DNA from: Coriobacteriaceae bacterium
GTDB taxonomy: Bacteria; Actinomycetota; Coriobacteriia; Coriobacteriales; UMGS124
NCBI GenBank assembly: GCA_019421015.1
Contig: JAHZGC010000009.1
Coordinates: 75,436 to 139,435 of the forward strand
Direction of reading: 5' to 3'
Length of the DNA: 64,000 bases
Below the pieces are notes generated by a model. That model was given only the letters and a program-made list of their open reading frames with translations. It did no database searches and had not been told where the DNA came from. Made by a program: the position numbers and the translations under genes. Shown one piece after another: positions 62,918-64,000 of the stretch. How positions within the stretch are numbered: position 1 is the first letter of the stretch; each line of letters opens with the position of its first letter.

Positions 62918-64000
62918 GCCGGCCCCCTTTTTCCTATCCGTGGGTTGGGCGACAATTGGCTTGGTCGAATGGCAGCAATCCCGCTTGCCACAAGGAAAAG
63001 GGGGCCGGCATGAGGCATTCTACCAGCATCGGCATCGACGCGCACGCCAAGACCAACTCCGTGTGCGCCCTGGTCCACGACACGGGCGAGGTTCGCGAGG
63101 CCAGGCTGTCCTCGGACCCGGCGGAGCTGGTGGCCTGGATACGGGCGCAGCGGCTCCCCGAGCCGCTGCGCCGCGTCTACGAGGCCGGCCCCACCGGCTT
63201 CGTGCTCGCCCGGGCCCTGGAGGAGGCCGGGATCCTCTGCGACGTCGCCGCCACCTCCAAGCTCCCCAAGCGCTCCGACCGCGTGAAGAACGACCGGGTG
63301 GACGCCGAGTGGCTCGCGAGGATGCTGGAGTCCGGCGCCGTCAGGGCCGTGCGGGTGCCCTCGGAGCGCGAGGAGTCGCTGCGGCACCTGTCGCACCTGA
63401 GGGGGCAGCTGGCCTCGCGCCTGCGCGAGGCCAAGCAGCGCACCTCCTCGCTGCTGCTCCTCACCGGCACGCGCTACACCCTCACCAGGAAGATGTGGAC
63501 CAAGGCCTTCCGCAAGTGGGCCAAGGGCTCGCCGATGGCGCAGGCCGCCGACAACTTCGCCCTGGAGGCGCTCGTGGGCGAGGTCGAGCACCTGGAGTCC
63601 GCCCTGGCCGGGGTCCAGGCCGAGCTGGAGAGGCTGGTGGCCGCCGACGCGGCCCTGGCCGCGGCCGCGGCGCGGCTGCGCTGCCTGCCGGGCGTGGGCC
63701 CGGTCACCTCGGTGGCGCTCGTGGCCGAGGTCGGCGACCTCTCCCGCTTCCGGGACGGTGCCGCCTTCGCCTCGTTCCTGGGGCTGTGCCCCTCGGAGAG
63801 GTCCAGCGGCCAGAAGGTCTCGCGCGGCGGGGTGGCCAAGACCGGCAGCTCCCACCTGCGCAGGCTCGTCGTGGAGGCCGCCTGCGCCTACGAGAGGGAG
63901 GGCCGCGGCGAGACCGGGCCGGCGGGCGGCGCCGCCCCCGAGCCCGCGCGCGCCTGCGCCGCGAGGGCGGCCCGCAGGCTGCGCAGGCGCTACCTGGACC
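62918..64000 (+). mobile_element. IS110-family insertion sequence, right part outside the window
   Basis: The transposase gene at 63010 is preceded by a noncoding segment with inverted repeats: GCCGGCCCCCTTTTTCCT (62918-62935) and AGGAAAAGGGGGCCGGC (62993-63009), one base different in length. The exact left border is not determined because IS110 elements often lack terminal inverted repeats and target duplications. The 3' end is beyond the window. Confidence 0.75.
63010..64000 (+). CDS. IS110-family transposase (RuvC-like DEDD), 3' part missing
   Basis: From ATG 63010 the frame is open to the window edge (330 codons). The N-terminal DEDD domain has SIGIDAHAKTNSVCALV, YEAGPTGFVLARALEEAG and VKNDRVDAEWLARML. 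The C-terminal transposase_20 domain has LRCLPGVGPVTSVALVAEVG and FASFLGLCPSERSSGQKVSR then GGVAKTGSSHLRRLVVEAA. This is the IS110/IS1111 layout; such enzymes act with an RNA guide encoded by the element. It appears intact as far as it is visible. Confidence 0.93.
   Translation, partial: MRHSTSIGIDAHAKTNSVCALVHDTGEVREARLSSDPAELVAWIRAQRLPEPLRRVYEAGPTGFVLARALEEAGILCDVAATSKLPKRSDRVKNDRVDAEWLARMLESGAVRAVRVPSEREESLRHLSHLRGQLASRLREAKQRTSSLLLLTGTRYTLTRKMWTKAFRKWAKGSPMAQAADNFALEALVGEVEHLESALAGVQAELERLVAADAALAAAAARLRCLPGVGPVTSVALVAEVGDLSRFRDGAAFASFLGLCPSERSSGQKVSRGGVAKTGSSHLRRLVVEAACAYEREGRGETGPAGGAAPEPARACAARAARRLRRRYLD

Overview
The window is high-GC DNA, and gene content suggests an anaerobic actinobacterium of class Coriobacteriia, probably an Eggerthellaceae-like gut or rumen organism. 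This is inferred from family content: many Tat-exported FAD reductases of the fumarate/urocanate reductase superfamily, each next to a polytopic-membrane LuxR regulator, plus a DmsAB-type molybdoenzyme and PdxST vitamin B6 synthesis. No rRNA or tRNA gene was recognised. Several reading-frame breaks, and one stretch that matches a sequencing adapter, suggest a draft or metagenome-derived assembly.

Layout. 0-2.5 kb: 5' part of an Lhr-type helicase (runs off the left edge). 2.6-10.1 kb: a Tat-exported protein of unknown function with a divergent membrane LuxR regulator, a second LuxR regulator with its flavoprotein, and an XRE regulator. 10.2-14.5 kb: a DHA2 drug exporter and a two-component system whose kinase has a CxxCH heme-type sensor. 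14.6-21.1 kb: DmsAB reductase, a divergent LysR, and an FAD/FMN flavoprotein. 21.1-25.6 kb: LuxR/flavoprotein pair between two Rpn nuclease remnants. 25.6-30.3 kb: NarL-type kinase without a response regulator and a divergent three-gene ABC exporter. 30.3-33.6 kb: pdxR divergent from pdxST. 34-42.5 kb: flavoprotein/LuxR pair, a YhcG-type nuclease, a MNT nucleotidyltransferase, and a flavoprotein (split in this assembly) with divergent LysR. 42.5-49.4 kb: a decayed zone with gene fragments, a 41-bp-period repeat array, an exported VOC protein, a membrane-regulator/flavoprotein fusion and a flavin reductase. 49.4-55.5 kb: LuxR, broken mazEF, zinc-ribbon protein, AlbA/Schlafen-type regulator, HipA-like kinase. 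55.6-64 kb: an IS3 element, an FMN+FAD reductase with a canonical active site, a hydrolase remnant, a second CxxCH kinase/regulator pair (kinase frameshifted) and a partial IS110 element.

How it works together (inference): the exported flavoproteins and DmsAB look like a set of alternative terminal reductases for small organic acceptors, each switched on by its own membrane LuxR or LysR sensor, while the two heme-type kinases may read redox state or diatomic gases outside the cytoplasm. No membrane cytochrome or quinol dehydrogenase is encoded beside any of the reductases, so the electron donor must come from elsewhere in the genome. Intergenic DNA is rich in small repeats: a ~195-bp MITE-like family (one copy split by the IS3 element), a 100-bp MITE with CTAG flanks, and a recurring GGAGAAGCCC-type hairpin.
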